DNA of 41,669 nt, from contig JARLJM010000110.1 of the NCBI GenBank assembly GCA_031291185.1, positions 1-41,669 of the forward strand, read 5' to 3'. This document shows, piece by piece, positions 40,221 to 41,669 of this stretch. The first letter of the stretch is position 1. Each line of letters opens with the position of its first letter. The notes beneath the pieces are model-generated. The model was not told the origin of the DNA. It did not search any database and was given only the letters and a program-made list of their open reading frames with translations. This DNA is from Parasulfuritortus sp. GTDB lineage: Bacteria > Pseudomonadota > Gammaproteobacteria > Burkholderiales > Thiobacillaceae. The position numbers and the translations under genes are program-made.

Positions 40221-41027
40221 TTACCATTTCACAACATGGACGTTGTTCAGCGAGCGGCCCAGAAAGCGTTCGCCGATGGTCTGGAAACGCAGCGGGACGT
40301 CAGTGACCCAGAAGTGATAGTCCGCAGCGGTGCGTGAGGTTGTGTGCAGATTCATGTCGGTCAGCAGCGCGGCTGTGCGCTCCGCCATCGCTTCCGCGGA
40401 ATCCACCAGGGCGACGTCGGGACCGGCTACTTCAGCCAGCAGCGGTTTCAGCAGCGGGTAATGGGTACACCCCAGGACCAGGGTGTCCACTTTCTCGGCC
40501 AACACGGGCTTCAGATATTCCTGGGCGGTCATCCGGGTGACGGGGTGGTCCAGCCAGCCTTCTTCGACCAGGGGCACGAACAGCGCGCAGGATTGGGACA
40601 CGATCCGGGCGTCCGGTTCGACCTGGTGTATGGCACGGCCATAGGCGTTGCTGTTGATCGTCGTGGGCGTGCCGATAACACCGATGCGACGAGTACGGGT
40701 CGCCGCCAGCGCATTCAGGGCGCCGGCCTCGATCACGTCGAGCACGGGTACCGGAGAAAGATCGCGCACCACTTGCGACGATACGGCGGCCATGGTGTTG
40801 CAGGCGATGATCAGCAGTTTGACCTGCTTTTCCAACAGGAATTGGGCGATCTGGGTGGTGTAGTGGCCAATGGTCTCAACGGATTTGACGCCATAAGGTA
40901 CCCGGGCAGTATCGCCGAAATAATGGATGTGTTCGAAGGGCAGGCGCTCCATCAGCGCGCGTACGACGGTCAGTCCGCCTACGCCGGAATCGAATACGCC
41001 GATGGGGTTGTTGGAGTCGAGATGCAT
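40221..41027 (-). CDS. murI: Glutamate racemase
   Basis: MurI makes D-glutamate for peptidoglycan. 268 residues with both catalytic Cys residues, Cys76 in IIACNTMAA and Cys187 in LGCTHYPLL, the N-terminal IGVFDSGVGGLTVV (Asp13), and HYFGDTARVPYG. Length and motif order are standard. It lies 33 bp after queG on the same strand and may be co-transcribed with it. The promoter of the next gene (chemoreceptor) begins about 22 bp after its stop, with no terminator visible. Confidence 0.97.
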   Translation of the reverse strand: MHLDSNNPIGVFDSGVGGLTVVRALMERLPFEHIHYFGDTARVPYGVKSVETIGHYTTQIAQFLLEKQVKLLIIACNTMAAVSSQVVRDLSPVPVLDVIEAGALNALAATRTRRIGVIGTPTTINSNAYGRAIHQVEPDARIVSQSCALFVPLVEEGWLDHPVTRMTAQEYLKPVLAEKVDTLVLGCTHYPLLKPLLAEVAGPDVALVDSAEAMAERTAALLTDMNLHTTSRTAADYHFWVTDVPLRFQTIGERFLGRSLNNVHVVKW

Positions 41028-41060
41028 GGATTGATTTTTGCCTGATGCGCTAACGAGGCG

Positions 41061-41669
41061 TCATTCTTGCAGGTAATGCGGCCGAGATGAACTGGAATCA
41101 CGCAGCCTGTGCCGTTCGATGGCCCAGGCTACGTGTTCACGTACTCGTTCGGACGAGTGGGTCAGGCGCTGTTTCAGTGCTGCAAGATTGGCTTCCGTAG
41201 TGGGTGCATTGCCCAGTGCCACGGAGATGTTTCTCAGCCAGCGTTCATGGCCGATGCGGCGGATGGGCGAGCCGGCCAGACGGTCATTGAATTCGGTTTC
41301 GGTCCAGGCGAACAGTTCGGCGAGACGGGCGTGTTCCAGTCCGTTCCTTGGCAGGAAGTCGGGCACTTCGGCCGGACGGGCGAACCGGTTCCAGGGGCAG
41401 GCCGACTGGCAGTCATCGCAGCCGTAGATGCGTGTGCCCATCAGCGGTCGCAGCTCTTTGGGAATGGCACCGCTGTGCTCGATGGTGAGGTAGGAGATGC
41501 AACGTCGGGCGTCTAGTGTGTAGGGGCTGATGAAGGCATCGGTCGGGCAGCTTTTCAGACAGGCGTCGCAGTTGCCGCAATGGCCATCCGCCGGTGTGTC
41601 CGGTGGCAGCGATAGTTCTGTGTATAGCTCGCCCAGGAAGAACCAGGAGCCGGAGCGGGACAAAAGCAA
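41061..41669 (-). CDS. queG: Epoxyqueuosine reductase QueG (5' end cut by window)
   Basis: QueG reduces epoxyqueuosine to queuosine in tRNA, using cobalamin and two 4Fe-4S clusters. The frame runs off the window end; about 202 C-terminal residues are present. It has RSGSWFFLGELYTEL, the first ferredoxin motif CGNCDACLKSCPTDAF with a nearby CIS, the second CDDCQSACPWNRF, and a HEAT-like C-terminal region (HERWLRNISVALGNAP, VREHVAWAIERH) usual in QueG. The cobalamin-binding N-terminal half is outside the window. Confidence 0.95.
   Translation of the reverse strand: MLLSRSGSWFFLGELYTELSLPPDTPADGHCGNCDACLKSCPTDAFISPYTLDARRCISYLTIEHSGAIPKELRPLMGTRIYGCDDCQSACPWNRFARPAEVPDFLPRNGLEHARLAELFAWTETEFNDRLAGSPIRRIGHERWLRNISVALGNAPTTEANLAALKQRLTHSSERVREHVAWAIERHRLRDSSSSRPHYLQE

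Noticed and set aside
1..41669. Search for insertion sequences, prophage, CRISPR arrays, toxin-antitoxin or restriction systems
   Set aside because: No transposase or terminal inverted repeats, no regularly spaced repeats and no defence-type domains were seen; xerD is the housekeeping recombinase.

Overview
The window is a stretch of ordinary chromosome, rich in G+C and densely coded, from a flagellated, respiring proteobacterium. A betaproteobacterium (Nitrosomonadales/Rhodocyclales type) fits best. Supporting signs are the rpsU-yqeY-dnaG-rpoD block followed by a CAU tRNA, the microaerobic set ccoI-ccoS-ccoNOQP-ccoG-fixH, FlrB/FlrC control of a fli operon, and the aat-bpt pair of N-degron transferases. 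The genus cannot be fixed from this sequence alone. I see no insertion sequence, prophage or CRISPR array.

Layout. 1-5 kb: the end of xerD, an HDOD regulator, a TauE/SafE exporter and folB facing away from plsY, an unrecognised coiled-coil membrane protein, and tsaD. 5-9.7 kb: the macromolecular-synthesis block (rpsU, yqeY, dnaG, rpoD), then a broken half tRNA and an intact CAU tRNA. 9.7-10.25 kb: a gene-poor gap with two terminators, a 17-bp palindrome, a 38-residue membrane microprotein and a structured leader. 10.25-17.1 kb: tatD, a CDP-alcohol phosphatidyltransferase, a chemoreceptor with a c-heme motif in its sensor domain, and hrpA. 17.1-25.8 kb: an unknown exported protein, then flrB-flrC-fliE-fliF-fliG-fliH-fliI. 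25.8-34.3 kb, minus strand: P-type copper ATPase ccoI, ccoS, ccoNOQP, ccoG, fixH and a small DUF3149-like membrane protein. 34.3-38.4 kb: aat, bpt, an unknown gene, a PilZ protein, thyA and folA. 38.4-41.7 kb, minus strand: a small cytochrome c, a second chemoreceptor, murI and the end of queG.

How the parts fit. A redox and motility theme links distant genes. Both chemoreceptors are preceded by good FliA (sigma-28) promoter matches. One receptor carries a CxxCH heme site in its extracytoplasmic domain, and the other has almost no periplasmic domain. Perfect FNR/Anr boxes (TTGAT-N4-ATCAA) lie upstream of ccoN and upstream of the small cytochrome c gene. I infer a cell that swims by redox or oxygen cues and switches to a high-affinity cbb3 oxidase when oxygen falls.

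The most unusual small-scale structures are: (i) a 14-bp direct repeat flanking 96 bp between thyA and folA, which creates a 37-codon ORF joined to both neighbours by ATGA overlaps; (ii) a tandem tRNA whose first copy is lost after the anticodon loop; (iii) start codons of hrpA and a divergent exported-protein gene that share two base pairs; and (iv) several genes too short for routine calling (ccoQ, the DUF3149-like gene, the 38-residue microprotein). I found no clear undescribed multi-gene system; the best leads are these local arrangements and the unknown genes at 3234, 17096 and 35723.
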